DNA from: Cucumis sativus
Taxonomy: Eukaryota > Streptophyta > Magnoliopsida > Cucurbitales > Cucurbitaceae
Direction of reading: 5' to 3'
Length of the DNA: 64,000 nt
NCBI RefSeq assembly: GCF_000004075.3
Contig: NC_026660.2
Coordinates: forward strand, 21,641,498-21,705,497
The notes under the pieces were generated by a model that was not told where the DNA came from, did no database searches, and was given only the letters and a program-made list of their open reading frames with translations. Position numbers and translations under genes: made by a program. Numbering within the stretch: the stretch's first letter is position 1; the number at the start of each line of letters is the position of its first letter. Below are positions 44,035-57,281 of the stretch, piece by piece.

Positions 44035-47000
44035 TCAAATGGAAATGCTATTGGGGATTCCTCTCGCATTGAGACCTTCTTCTTCGTAGTAATTGGAGGT
44101 ATTGGGAAACAGAAATGTGTAAGGCATTTTCACAGGCCCTACTCGATTCCTCCATTTCTCTTCATTGTTCATCCTCATTATCTTCTCTTCGATCTCCCTC
44201 AACCGATCCCCAAATCTCTCAAACGCCGCCAATGCTTCTTCATCCTTGGTCCACTCCGGCGTATCTCTTTGTCCAAGATAAATCTCATCTACCGAATGTC
44301 GAGACAAACTCTCTATCAACGACACCCCTAATATCGTTTGTAGTTGCGCTGTAATCGTCTTCAAGTACGCTAACTCCGGGTCTGTCTCCAGCTCTCTAAA
44401 CTCCGGTGTCCCTGGTTCCGGCATGAACCGCCGACTCACCGTTGGCCGGTTTGGGAGGTACCCAGCATATGGGTATTGCCCGAAGTTCACAGCGGCGTGG
44501 AGGGCTGATGCGATCCAGATGATTATGGTACATGATTGGACTAAGTCTTCTCTTGTGTTCATCTTAGGCCACCATGGTTCGTCTTTCAAATCGCCATGGC
44601 CGACAGTGCGAATCTCTGTCCACCATGATTGAATTTCGGTGTCTTTTTGAACCATTTCATCTGATTTGTAATAGAAATAAGAATAATCTCTAACCCATTT
44701 CTCAATTGCAGACCAGATCTCGAGTCCATCGACTGCGTAAGGGTAATCCTCTATTAGAAGCTTGAGGCCATGGGGGCTACTTGAATCAGGAATTGCCACT
44801 CCTCTGCAAATGGGGTAGGGGAATTTTAATTTCCAGAGTAGTGTTTATGAAATTTTAGGAAGGGAAATTGATTTTGATTGAAATGAACATAACCCACCTT
44901 TTGATAAGATCAGCTGGATGTGCTTGGTCTGTGAAAACCCAGTTCTTATAAATAACAGCTGACATTTCTAAGGCGTATTTCCCTGGAAAGACAGTGGTTT
45001 CAAGAATTCCACCAGCATTAATGAGAACTTGTCTAGCCATAGCATTAATGTTCATTGTGTCCCTGAAGTGTGGATGAAGAAGCTTATAGATTGGGTGTAC
45101 AACACTTAATTGTCTGTTTGTTCCAATGATGAATGGCTCTATCACAGCATGAGTGTTCAACCTGCAAGTCCAGTAAATTTGAGTTATTTAGAGTTTAATT
45201 GTGGAAAATAATCAATCTTGTCTATTGCTAGCATTTAAGGTTATAATACCAATGGCTGATCAGCTGGTGATAACCAGAATCATTCACGGCGACATAAGCT
45301 TTGGCCAACTGCCACACAGATCCCTCGACTCCATGTTCTGCTGGAGTGAAAACTTTGCTCACAGATCCATGATGTTCGCCTTGAGGGTGGGGTAAACTTA
45401 GTTCGATTGCTAATGGCTTCAAGATGCCGTTGTCCTGCAGAAGGAGGAGTGTTCGGGTAGCGTATGTCTTTGTGGATGTTGAGTTTATTCTACTGATGTA
45501 TGGCATCAGTGCATCGTGATGATCTAGAATGAACAACTTATTCATTTCCAAAGCCTGATCACAAAAAAAAAAAAACACACAAGATCAAGATACTAAAAGG
45601 AAAAAGTTTTTATGGTTGTCGTTTAAGGAGATGAATGAAGTATATTCATTACCTGATCAATAGTGAGTCCATTCAAATGTTCTGCTATGTGTTCTTCTGT
45701 TATGGAACTATTTTGCTTTCCATATGTTTTAGGATCCAACTTGCTGACTGGAGGGAACTCCTACAAAGGAACATTTTGAAGTGAATTATGGATGCAAAAA
45801 AAAAAGCCTTGGAAATCTAGTGAATGAAGTTACAGATTTGAAGTGTGTCATACTAGGAGACGACGAATGATGACAGGGTTCACTCCAGCAAGCATTTCTC
45901 GTCCGAACTCTTCGTCTGTCCTCCAAGCTGTTTTGTTCTCTGGAATTGCAACCCCAAAGAAATAGTTTAGCATTCTAGAAGAGATTTTTGGAAGTTTGAC
46001 ATCGTAGAGTTCGATAGGAGTGAAAGGGTAGATCACATTTGCATACCTTTGATGACATCGGGCACTGGAAACTTCAAAAACTGACGGCCATCGGAACGCA
46101 TCAGCTCCCTAAACAATTGCCAAGGAACTAGTTCCCTTAGGGTGCCTAATACTTCAGTTGGTAGACTCATTCCTCCTTCATAAAGATCCAAAACATCTTG
46201 AAAGCAATCAAACTCATTAATAGTTTTGTCACATAAAGATTTGATCTCTGGGAGCAATGACTGAACAACTGACTTCACACTATAAGCTAGAAAATCCGAT
46301 AATTTCAAGTTCCGAAATCGCTCATCTCTCGGCACGTAAATATCTAAACTCAATAAAGGCAACCTGTGTTCACAAGATGGATCTGTAACAACAATAACCA
46401 AACTGATAAGTATAATGAATAAATGTCCTGGTACCAAATCATAAAGATGAATTGATTGAAAGTTCATATCCTAGACCTGCTTTTGCTGGTTTTCGACCGG
46501 TACGTCCTCTTCGAGGATAAGGAAACTCCCTTGTGCCACCGAGACTAGTACGTACATACTTTTTACCCGAGTCAGGCATTCCAAGATCGTTGTAGCAAGC
46601 GTAGTCGTAAACTCTATCCCATTCCTTAAGCTCACCCCTGTTATCTCCACGAAGGTTAACAAGTTCTTCTTCTCTATACTTCCTTAATGACTCAGGTGTT
46701 TCACTTGGAAGATAGCTCTAACAAATGAACAAACAAATTAATCTTCTGTTAGGCTCTTACTATATATATAAAATGAAATGATTACAAAAATTTGAATACC
46801 CAAAATGAGTAACAAACCGCTAAATTTTAGTTTTGTAACAATTTAGTCCTTATTATTAAAAAGTAATAATTAAAATTAAGTGTTGATTTTTACAACCTAA
46901 TAACATGATCCTTTTAGTTTATATTGACACTCAACCAAAATTAAGTCCTTACTTATTAAATGTGAGGGACTAAACTATTACAAATTTGAATTACCGTGAT

Positions 47001-49066
47001 TGAATCGTTGACCAACTAAAGTTTAGAGAATAAGGTGTTACTTTCGCAAAAGCGGGAGAGATAGTATTTCTTGTAGCCTTTTCTTTCTCGTTTTGAAATG
47101 TGAACAAGGAGGATTCAAATCATTTTCCTTTAGAAGAGGTATTAGATACCTAAACCTCATTTGCTATTCTCCAATTGACTTCACATGGAAGAAAACAGCA
47201 AAAAGGGTAAAGGATATTTAAAATACTAAACTATAAGTTTAGTGAACTTCCAAGTTTTTATCTAAAACATTTCTTAACCCCAAAATTCTGTATCTTACAA
47301 GTCTTTAATATATACAAAATTGAAAAAAAATTATCTATAAACTTTCATGAATTCAAATAAAATAATTTTCCTTTAAAAGAAATGAGTTAGAGAGAGTATC
47401 TAAAAAGAAAAGGAAAACAAATCTTGATCTAAACTTAATTGTAAAAGCATTTCACGAGCTTTTTGAAAATAAAGAATTACGTTTACATGCTCTATTACAA
47501 AATAATCCTCTTATCTATAAAAATGCTTTTAAAACTCTATGGTTGAATTCCTTTACAGACTACGTATTCATCATGAAAAGAAGATTCCTACTTATTCATA
47601 TTCAACATCCAACTTTTATCTTTTAGACATACTACAAAAACGTCATTAGAGTATGATGGTAATTATAATAATATTTTAAAACTTTCAACCGAAGAAATGA
47701 CACCTATTACTGTAAGCTCAAACTTACCATTTATATAGTTAATACTGTGTTATTAAAGGTATGTTATAAAAAAATTAATGGAATACAATTGAATTTTGGA
47801 TTCCGTTTTGAATTTTTGAAATCAATTCTAAGGGTATGAATTATGAATTTTTTTTTCACTTAAATAGATGATGATATAAATGGATGCAACAACCAAAATT
47901 ACTCAATTTCAATAGAAACGTTCATTTCAGCGTGGAAGATGTTAACATCATTTCATCATTAACAAAATTAATTTCTGACTACATTTTCATTCTATTTTTG
48001 AAACTCTTTCGTGAATATTTTTAAAAAAATATTAAGTTTATACACATTTTTTCCACCTCGAATCACGAACGTCCTTTCTTTGTTGCAATAATTTTATAAA
48101 AGCAAGTTAAATATTGAAAACTAAAAAAAAATAGTTTAAAAGAAGAAGTTTTTGTTTTTGAAAATTTTGGTTTAATTTTCAAAAACAAAAAAGAATAACG
48201 AAAACGCAGCTTAAGATTTTACCTTGTTTGAGAAAAAGACACGGTCATAAGTATAGCGATGAGCAGGATAAACCCAAGAGTTGCAAACAAAATGAACAGA
48301 TCCATAGCCAGGAACATCATGCAAAGTTACTGTTTTCAAGTAAAATTGGTTTGGATGATGGTTTCTGATGGTAAAAGCTCCTGGTACTCCCATTCTCTCT
48401 TCCCATTCAAAGAATATTGTCAACTCGATGTCGTCTGCTGTTAACGATGGCTTTACCGTCGATATCCACTGCTCCAAGTTCGCTGCCTTTCCTACCGCTC
48501 CTAACCTACCTGTTGCATCGGATCGCAAATCAACCCAAAAAGCTTAAAAAGTGGTAAGTTATAGTCACACATCTGTAAGTAACTCCAAATTTCAACCCAA
48601 GAGTTTCAATGGAAGGATGAGTTTAAGTAAATCTCCAGTCTCTTGGTTAAGAGTATATGTTCTTAACCAGCTGGGTTATGTGGATGGGTATTTAAGTATG
48701 GACAGAAACTCTTTCGAAGGTTTAGCTTCGATGGGTGTAAATGAAATTAGAAAAGAGTGAGTTTTGATATATGTCTTAAATCACGTTTAAACTCAAAAGC
48801 TAAACCAACGACGAACCTGACTGGGGAGGGTTTGAGCTGATGAGTTGAATGGTGACACCTTTTCCAAAGAATTCATGAACTCGATCGAGAACCGAAGCCT
48901 TAACATCTTTGAAATCAAGGACACACTTTTTCATAATAACCACAGTGCCTCGAATTCTCGTCCGGTCACCGCCACCGCCTCCTCCGTAGCCGAACTTCAT
49001 GAGACTGCCAGAGAAAAACGCCTCCAAGAGCTTTTGAAGCATCTCCACACCAGGACAGATCCCCAT
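44035..49066 (-). CDS. Linoleate 9S-lipoxygenase, type 1 (nine exons, 881 aa)
   Basis: Minus-strand exons in transcript order: 49066-48817, 48509-48223, 46717-46477, 46382-46047, 45939-45854, 45760-45653, 45554-45250, 45161-44898 and 44803-44035; introns are GT-AG and the frame is intact. It adds O2 to linoleic or linolenic acid to form hydroperoxides. An N-terminal PLAT beta-barrel (about residues 30-175) precedes the catalytic domain. Iron ligands all appear: His537 and His542 (HQLISHWLNTH), His728 and Asn732 ([12 protein letters not shown]) and C-terminal Ile881 (NSISI). Thr594-Val595 at the pocket position that is bulkier in 13-lipoxygenases indicates 9-specificity. Ala580 at the Ala/Gly stereo site predicts S products, and Arg745 can pair with the fatty-acid carboxylate. 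No chloroplast transit peptide precedes the PLAT domain, so it is cytosolic. Nine exons is usual for the family. Intron 2 is large (1505 bp) and contains a MITE-like inverted repeat. Confidence 0.95.
46832..46984. repeat. MITE-like inverted repeat in lipoxygenase intron 2
   Basis: Imperfect 18-bp arms TTTGTAACAATTTAGTCC (46832-46849) and the reverse complement of 46967-46984 enclose AT-rich DNA of about 117 bp. 'AATTTAGTCC...GGACTAAA' pairs are common in small plant transposons. No target duplication was confirmed. Confidence 0.4.
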
Positions 49067-49142
49067 TTCTCAGGAAAAAGAAAAAACAACAAAACAAAGC
49101 AAAGAGAAGAAAAGAAGTTGCAAAAATGGCAGTTTATTACAA

Positions 49143-49152
49143 CCTATATATC
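49143..49152 (-). promoter_or_regulatory. TATA-like box of the lipoxygenase gene
   Basis: GATATATAGG on the minus strand, 77-86 bases upstream of the start codon, followed by an A/G-poor leader on the transcript strand. Plausible but unproved. Confidence 0.35.
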
Positions 49153-49159
49153 TTCTTCA

Positions 49160-52100
49160 ACAAGAAGAAGAAAAGGAAAAAGGGGGGTGAGAGAGAGAAT
49201 AGAAAATCAGAAAGAAAAGAGAGAAACAAAAAAGTGAGTTTAGGAGAAAAGGCTTTTAGCTACTGGATTGATCTCAAGGTCTCTGCCATTGCATTTAACA
49301 GAACAGCAAAACATCACCATTCGGGAATTTCTTTTCTTCTTCTTTTAGTTTATTCTACTTCATCTTCTTCTTTTCAAGTAAATATATAATTCTTCCTCCA
49401 ATTTTTACTTTACTTCTTATACTTTCAAATATGATTTAGTTACTTACCATATTTATCATATTTATAATATGCAAAAAAGACGTATCATGTGCTATTTTTC
49501 TCTAAATATTTATGTCATCTAATACAATTTCTCTTCTTAAATTCTTATATGTTGAACTTACACCCTCAAATGATATAATTTAACCTTCAAACTTATACAA
49601 CTGTTACTATTTTTTACGATTAAAGAAATTTAAGTATTTAATTTTAACATTTGTATAAGTTTGATAGCTAAATCTTAAGAACTAGTTTAGTAGTCGTGAC
49701 TTTTACAATATACCTTTGGAAAATCAGGTCGTAACCAAATGTTTTTAAATTTTAGTGTGAAAAAAGAATAATGATGTGACACCCACATACTGATTTTTTG
49801 AAATTTATTGGAAGTACGTTTTTTATTAATATTGAATAAGTTCATAAGGTCAAAATGGTATTTTACATATTTTCTTGATAATATTATTTATTTTAGCTAT
49901 CAATTATTTATTTATTTTGACAACTCTTAGGTATTAATTATTATTTACAGGATCTCTGATATACGTATCCAAATCTATATATATTAAGAAACTTTATAAT
50001 GAAGTGTGATTCTTTTTAGAATATCTCTATTTCTATTTTCTATATCAATAATTGCTTACGAAAAATGAAATCATCAGTATAACATTTAATTCGATCTCTT
50101 TTAATTAAAAAAATCACCCAGTCAATGATACACTGAATTGTTTATTAGTTCACTAGTTAATTTATAATAATAATTAGGTACCACTTCATGATTTTGTAGA
50201 CTTAGATATGGATTAAGACAGATATATATATAAAAATCAATACATTGTTTCAAGTCGATAAAGAACATGTATTCAAGTAAGAAGCTCAAATCTTTATACT
50301 TATATAAAACTAATTTTGTTTTTATTATATTATGTTATTTGTTTGATTGAATCATATTTACTTGTTTGATAATTAAGTCGGAATCAAAGTAAACTTAATT
50401 TAATTGTTATTAACGTAATTTTCTCTTTAAAGATTGAAGGTTCCATCTTCTATCTCTAAAATTAGTTATACGAAAAAAAAAGTATCTTTTTAGTGATAAA
50501 CACTAATAAACTTTAATAAGTATTTATAAATAATATTGGTAGACTTCTATTAGTTTAGTGTTATTGACGACATATTTATTAAATACAATTTGATGGGTTG
50601 CTCTTTACTTGAAATGTTATTTAAGTTTTAATATTTGGAGAAATGTGATAGAGGGTGGGATCTAAATCTATTTAGTCCTTTTTTATTCAACCAAAAGAAA
50701 AACCATTGGGGTTTGGTCACGTTTCAAAAGTCTCCAAAATAAAATTTTAAAGAAAATAATATTTAAGATCATTTAATTAGTGAATGAAATTGAAAATTAA
50801 TCTCCATGATCGCAATTTATGCTAAAAGTATATAATATACAATCGTATCATTTTTGCAAATATATAAATTGTTTGTACCAATAATGTTTACAAAAGCTTG
50901 TAGAAATATTGACTTCAAAGTGAAACAATTATAGATATAATTTATTATGTACTTTAGGTAATAAAAATGATGTATTTTGGGTATAATATGGAATAATTGT
51001 TCTTTACTTTTTAAAGTTTTTAAACTTTCTTTCTTCTTTTCCTATTTCGAATTAGATTCTTAAATCACTTGTAAAACTTGAAAATATATTGTTGTAAATT
51101 ATATTTTTATGAAACGAATCATTAAATTTGAGTTACTTTAACTAAGTAAATTTAGAATTTAGGTAAGAGGAAGGAATTAAATTTGGAAGAAGTTTGTCTG
51201 TGGTTAGGGTTTACTTAATTAAAACTACATAATGAGTTATGGAACTTATTTATATTATTAATAATAAGTTATAAAATTTAGAATGTTAAAAAGAAAGTGG
51301 TAGAGAACAATATGGAATTAACTTTTTGTTTTTGTTTTTTTTAATTATACAGACACACACTTAGGGACATTACTTTTTAGCTAAGATTGAATTGTTTTCT
51401 AATAATAGGATGATGTTTACTAACTTGTAGCCTAAACTTTATATATATAATTTTCATGTATATCTTCAATAATTAATCACACTTGAATTGACCATTTCTA
51501 TTGAATTTAAAAACATCTAATAAAAATCCAGCGAAAGATAAGAATATATTCTTTTCAAAAATATAAAAAACAAACAAATTTATTTCATTTGATTTAAATA
51601 TTTTGTGACAATATTCCAAAAATAAAAAATAGACTTTTACAAAAGTAGCAAATTTAAAAGTGATTACGATAACAATATGATATTACTAATTTTGTCATAA
51701 TATACAAAATTCGGGTATCATGAGCTATTTTTTTAAAAATATTTTTTTATTTGATGCAAATTTTTGAATAAAAATATTAACAAAATTTTATTTCTAATAT
51801 CAACTTAATATTATATATTAAAAAAACAATTGTTTAGAAAACATTGGAATGGTGATTTCTTATTTAAACATTCTTTTAAAAAAATCTTTGAAAATATGTA
51901 TGATTATTAATTAAGTGGAACTTAATAGACTCTTAATCCATATATATGCCTCCTTGTTTTTTTAGACATAAAAGAAAAAAATTTAAAAAGCAACTAAATT
52001 TTTTAAAAAGAATTTTGACATAATTTTGTTGGATAATTGTTTGAAATTTACGAAGATAAGTGAAGTGAAATGAACACCATATTTTTTCATCGACGTGTTA

Positions 52101-53450
52101 ATATTTTCACATTTTTGTAAGTTCAAATCGACTAAACGATTAATTGATATTAACAAATCTAAAAAAGAAATAAATATGAAGATACCACTAATAAAAACAA
52201 TAGAAATACTTTAATTTGTAAATAATTATAAATATTTGATATAAAATACTAGTGGAAGTGTGTAATTAGAAATTAATATTTGATATCAATATTTTGCAAT
52301 TAGTTAATTCCATATTGATTTCTAATTACACACTTCCACTTTTTTTCTTAGTGATTATATAAATAAAAACACTTTCCTATCAAATTTGCTTTGCCACCCA
52401 TTGACTTTCATTCACCAATTAAGACAAATATATTATTTTATCTTTTCTTTTTCCTTTTCCATATGACAATATTTATACTTTTTTTATAAAAAAAAATCTC
52501 ACTTGCAATTATATTGAAGAAGAAAAAAGGTAATATTTTTTTAATACAAACAAACAAAACCTTACTTCAATCTCAATTGATTCAAACAATTTTTCACAAA
52601 AAGCATATGGAAGGTAGAAACTAAATGCATTCATATCAACTTTGGCCTTCTTCCCCCACTAATCTTTATCTTCATTTCCTAATCATCCCTCTTCAAATTA
52701 TTAATTAAATTAAACTTTTTTTTATCGTTAAATCAAAAATTGGTGTGAAAATCAAGAGATATGTGATTCGAATTTTTTACCCTAATTTGAAAGGGGGACG
52801 ATTGTATTGAATTTCATTATTTTTGTTTTAATATATCACTTCATCTTCTACCTCTTGTCATTGTTGTCATCAACTTGTTCGGTGTGAGTTTGTATCATAT
52901 ATTACTAAAAGACAAAATGTATTAGATTTGTGAATGTCTTCTCTAAGAAAACTTGGATTCCTACGAGACAAACGATCCTTTATTGATTTTTTAACAAAAT
53001 ATCAATTCTATCAAACCATCTATTTAAAATTTATTATTATTAAGAGATCATATTATGATTTAACATTTTTAACTTAATTTTTTGGTTAGTAAGCATTCGT
53101 GTTAAATTGAAAATCTATAAAATTTAAAAGTTAACTTTCATGAATAGAATAAACGGATAAAATATTTACGGTCCATGTCACAAATTTAAAAAGTGTATGG
53201 AATTTACTATATTTTTTTAAAAGATTTAGTTTTTTCATTCCTTATCATCTTCTTTCTTATTCTCTTATGCAATATTTTTTCTTTCCATTGTCTTTTTCTT
53301 TTCTTCTGCAATTTTTTTAAATATTACAATTTGTCTTTCATTTTCATATTCTTTATTCTGTAATTTTTCTTTTACTTTTCATCGTCTTTTTTCTCTTCTT
53401 CTATAGTTTTGTTTCTTTTACTTTTCTATTTTAATTTTTACTATTATAAA
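49160..53450. other. Long AT-rich intergenic region, no gene seen
   Basis: Apart from family B repeat patches (49440-49540, 51630-51770), a family A-like patch (50480-50580) and the foldback at 52251-52340, nothing gene-like was seen. The frames near 49126-49389 are antisense to the lipoxygenase upstream region and are low-complexity Lys/Arg stretches. Confidence 0.5.
52251..52340. repeat. 90-bp foldback with near-perfect 29-bp arms
   Basis: The left arm begins AGTGGAAGTGTGTAATTAGA; the right arm (52312-52340) is its reverse complement over 29 bp with a single T/C mismatch. The 32-bp loop is AT-rich. The size and arm identity fit a small MITE or a hairpin RNA precursor. Confidence 0.8.
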
Positions 53451-53454
53451 TTTG

Positions 53455-53945
53455 GTCTTTCTTGACGCACACAAATTTTGTTTTCTTGATAGTTATGACA
53501 AAAGACAATTAAGAAAAATATTTTTCTTGATACAATGTTTACCTTGACGGTCATGTACAACTTCATTTCAAGAAAAGTCTCTTTATTTTGTTGAAGAAAT
53601 ACGAAAAAACGTTAAAAGAAATGTGGATTCTTGATTTCTTTGATGATCCATAAATGTCAAGAAAACTATTTCTCGATGGTCAATAAACGTAAGGATAATA
53701 TATTAGTTGATTGACAATACTCATCAAGTTAGTTAAGTTTTCTTGATGGACGAGGCTCATCAAGAGATGAATTTTCTGATTTGCAATGGACATCATCGAG
53801 AAAAAATGAATATGTTTGTTATGGATTTCTTGATGGGTCTAGGTTTCTTGATGGACAAATACAAAAAAAAAAAAAAAAAACATGGACAACGTCCATCAAG
53901 AAAAATGATATCCTGATGGCCATTGCCTATAAAAAAAAACTACTT
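53455..53945. repeat. Array of TTTCTTGATGG/CCATCAAGAAA words
   Basis: Over about 490 bp the word TTCTTGATG or its reverse complement recurs many times in both orientations with slight changes (for example TTTCTTGATGGACGAGG, TTTCTTGATGGGTCTAGG, GTCCATCAAGAAA). Such mixed-orientation short arrays are typical of the subterminal regions of CACTA- or Mutator-type elements. No matching terminal repeat or transposase was found, so it is classed as an eroded element. Confidence 0.4.
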
Positions 53946-54229
53946 CCCATGAGGCACGAAATTTAAACTCTCATTAACGAACTCAGAAAACACAATATTC
54001 ATCAATAATATTCCTAAATATCTTTACTGATTTTTTTTCAATCATTACTTTCTATTCATCAATAATACAATATTACTTTTTTAAATTAAAAGTTAACTGT
54101 TTTAATTATAATTCGATTGGAACAAGTGATCGTACTTTATCAAAATTAAATTAATTATTGTGTTCAACTTTAATAAGTTGAATTGAAAGTTTGTATTTAA
54201 GAGTTTTTAAAATTTGTAGAAACAGTTAA

Positions 54230-54330
54230 ACATGGGGCTAGCTCAACTGACACATGTACCTATGCGGACAAGAGGTTTTGAGTCCAAATCTCCACCGATG
54301 CATTAAAAATATAGAAAAAAAAATTAGGAT
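54230..54330 (+). mobile_element. tRNA-derived SINE-like head
   Basis: A box-like TAGCTCAACTGA (54239-54250) and B box-like GGTTTTGAGTCC (54274-54285) lie at the distance found in tRNA-promoter SINEs, followed by 'AAATCTCCACC'. The D- and T-arm stems no longer pair well, so it is not a working tRNA. The 3' boundary is not defined. Confidence 0.4.
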
Positions 54331-54794
54331 AGTCAAATCTACAAAGAATCATTTTTAAAAATTTTCACTTTTAAAATTGTTCTAATAGTGTAAATATTTT
54401 GCTACTAGTTTTCGAAAACGACCTCAAATTTAAATGAATGGGGTTTGTTTGTACTTGGCTGAGTGGTTGTGTGGTTGTAACTTTACTCATATTAAATTAT
54501 TTAAAAAGGTTTGATGGAAGCAATAATTTGTATGAATATATATAATAATACTTTTTCCTTTGCATTTTTTTTTCAAATTTATGTGGTAAGAAAACTTTGG
54601 AGAACACCTTCACGTGCATATAATTTTTTCTATAAAATGAACATTCACATTCTATTAAATATATATATAAACAAAAAAAAAAAAATTACTCTACATAGCA
54701 AAACTGCTCAAAATGTTTTCTTTCTTTTAAAAAAACCAAAATTAATAAATATATTATTTTAATTTATAAATTAGAAAAATGGACGCTTCCAAAA

Positions 54795-55000
54795 ATAACA
54801 AAAAAAAAAAGTATGATAATAGGATTTATGTCACTACGTTTTCTAAAATTACAAAAATAGCAAATTTAAAAGCCGATAATCCTCTAATAGTCATCCTATA
54901 AGACTAATTATTTATCATATTTGTCATATTCGTAATATGCAAAAAAAAAATGTTGAATTATCTTTTTCTAAATGCTTTTGTCATTTTATGTAATTTCTCT
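54795..55000. repeat. Dispersed repeat family B copy
   Basis: It shares the ordered words of the copy at 34070-34300: 'AATAGCAAATTTAAAAGC', 'CCTCTAATAG', 'TATTTGTCATATTCGTAATA' and 'TTTTTCTAAATG'. Confidence 0.6.
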
Positions 55001-57281
55001 TAGAAAAATGATTTTCATTCCAATTTAATGAAATGAAACATTGGCACAACTCTAATATCATATACAATTTTAGTTTATAATGGTTGTAGGTCTATCAATA
55101 TCTATCAATAATATTTTGATATAACTATGAATGTTATATTTCATTATACTATACCCGAAAACAAATCCTTTATAGATGGCAAATACATGGGAGAGGTACA
55201 CAAATTAATTTGAATAATGTAATTAAACAAAAACAAATTGTTTCATTTGAGTTATGTGTTATGCGTCCAAACGAAGTCGTTTAGCTCCACCATATGGGTC
55301 TTTTCCTTTGGGATATTGTGATTTGGTATTTTGCAACTGTATGTTGGCAATATAAATAAAATGATCGATTAGTTCTGGTTGTCCCTATATGTAACCATTA
55401 AAATATTATTCATTCAAGATGATTGGGTATGGCCATTGGCCACCCATATCACCCAAAGATTCTCCTATTCAATATACATCTCAAGCAATTAATTATTTTG
55501 TCCCTATCTAAATCAATGTTCAATAATTCAATCTCATCAATATATATTCCCATGTGTTTTAATTTCATTTGTAAAAGTAGGGTAAGTTTATGTTAAATGA
55601 AAATTGTAGATCAAGTTTGATAGATTGGTAATGTAGGACGTGTCTTTGATGGATGATATGAAAATTAAGGTATTGTTTGATAAGTAAATAACTATTTTGG
55701 ATATTACACTTTTATTCATTTTTTATTATTATATTATCTACTTTTTAAGAGTATTTTAAAATGTTTAAATTAAATTTAAAAATTAAAATCAAGTTCGATA
55801 ACTATTTCGATTTTTGTTTTTTAAAAGTTTTACAAAAGTTTTAGGATTGATAATACAAATTCAAATTGGTTTAGAATATAGTTTTTAAAAAATGTGTTTT
55901 GATTTTAAAATTTTGATTTAGAATTCAAATATCCAATTAAAAAACGAGCACAAATTATAAGAACAAAAAAACTAAGATCTTATTTGATATATTTATTTAG
56001 TTTTTTTTTCAAAAATTACTTATATGTATTCTTTTTCTTTTTCTTTTTGGAATGTTTTTCATATTTGTGTTATATTCATTTTCTATAAGCTTTTGTGTTA
56101 TATATATAATAAAAATATGAGAAACAATCATAAAAAAAAATCATATTATATATATATATGGAGAAGCATGAAGAGAAAAATATTGAACATATGTCGTTTC
56201 TGTTTATTAGTTCGAAAAGGAATGGAAACAAAAAATGAAAAAGCTAGAAAACAAGAAAATAATAAAAATGAGCACTTTTGCATTTCTAATATGATCCATT
56301 ATTCAATATGTTTTTTAGTTGTATTTAAAGATTAAAATTAAATATATCAAACAACTCATTAAATTATAAATAATTTTTTTCTCACAAATGTGTATAAGAT
56401 AATCTAAATTTAATTTGATCTAAAATGAGATAACACAAGTGTGTCAATAAATAAATCAAAAGAATAATAATATACAACAAATTGATTTATTTATTTTTTC
56501 TTTTTTCCAGAGGGAGGGATAAGGAATTGTGTAAAGATAAATCATATGATATATTATCTACATATTTATTATACTAAAATTTGCCCTTGATATGAAGGTT
56601 ACGTTGTATGGACCTCGTCGATCCTTTTCTTGTTCGCCATGAAAAGAATAAAAATGTTGAACATACATACAGTAATGAAAGGGACGTATCCCACTATCAA
56701 TTTTTATCTCCCTTCTCACAATTACACACATTTTATTTTAATTAACTCTTGATTTGAGTTCTACTATATTTGAAAAAGGTATTTAATAACCCTTTTAGAA
56801 AATAAAAAACGAAATGGGTTCTAAGTTTATTGATGGATTGGATCAAATGATTAACCAAACTATCCACGAGAGCTCGTGTTAATGGCAAGATCATAGGTAG
56901 GGTTGAACTTAGGGAGCATCTGAATTTCTCAAAACAAAATCATTATTTCTAACCCTTGAGGTAGTTGAGAGATGAAGGGGTTTGATGCATGGTTTCAAAT
57001 TGTAAAGAAAAATGAATTGAATAAGAAGTACATTAATTGGAGAAATTTAATATAAAAAGAACCTAGCTTGGGTTTGAGGGATTCATTCTATACAAGTCAT
57101 TCTCTCATGGGGTTTTCATTACTAAACTAAATTGATTGTCTTTACCTAACCAATTATTTAAATAGGGAAACTAATTAAATCACTCTAAGAATCAACCTAG
57201 TTTAATTTGAAAGATTAAAAAGCATACCAAGTCGAATAATCAATCTTAACGCAGTTAAGATTTAGAAAAATTTATGGCAAA
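55001..57281. other. Intergenic, no gene seen
   Basis: AT-rich. A 103-codon frame at 56024-56335 is Phe/Tyr/Lys-rich with no domain and lies in simple-sequence DNA; it is not called. A less AT-rich patch at 55250-55500 has no coding signal. Confidence 0.45.

Noticed and set aside
44032-44632. Plus-strand frames opposite lipoxygenase exon 9
   Set aside because: Shadows of the long minus-strand coding exon.
45161-45250. Lipoxygenase GTNRQLS as a lost catalytic His
   Set aside because: The His that is Asn here is not an iron ligand, and Asn is, to my knowledge, common at this place in 9-lipoxygenases; all true ligands are present.
48845-49389. Plus-strand frames of 130 and 87 codons
   Set aside because: Antisense to lipoxygenase exon 1 and its upstream region; the extension is a Lys/Arg/Glu low-complexity run.
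56024-56335. 103-codon frame on the plus strand
   Set aside because: Phe/Tyr/Lys-rich composition simply reflects AT-rich simple sequence; no domain, no promoter.
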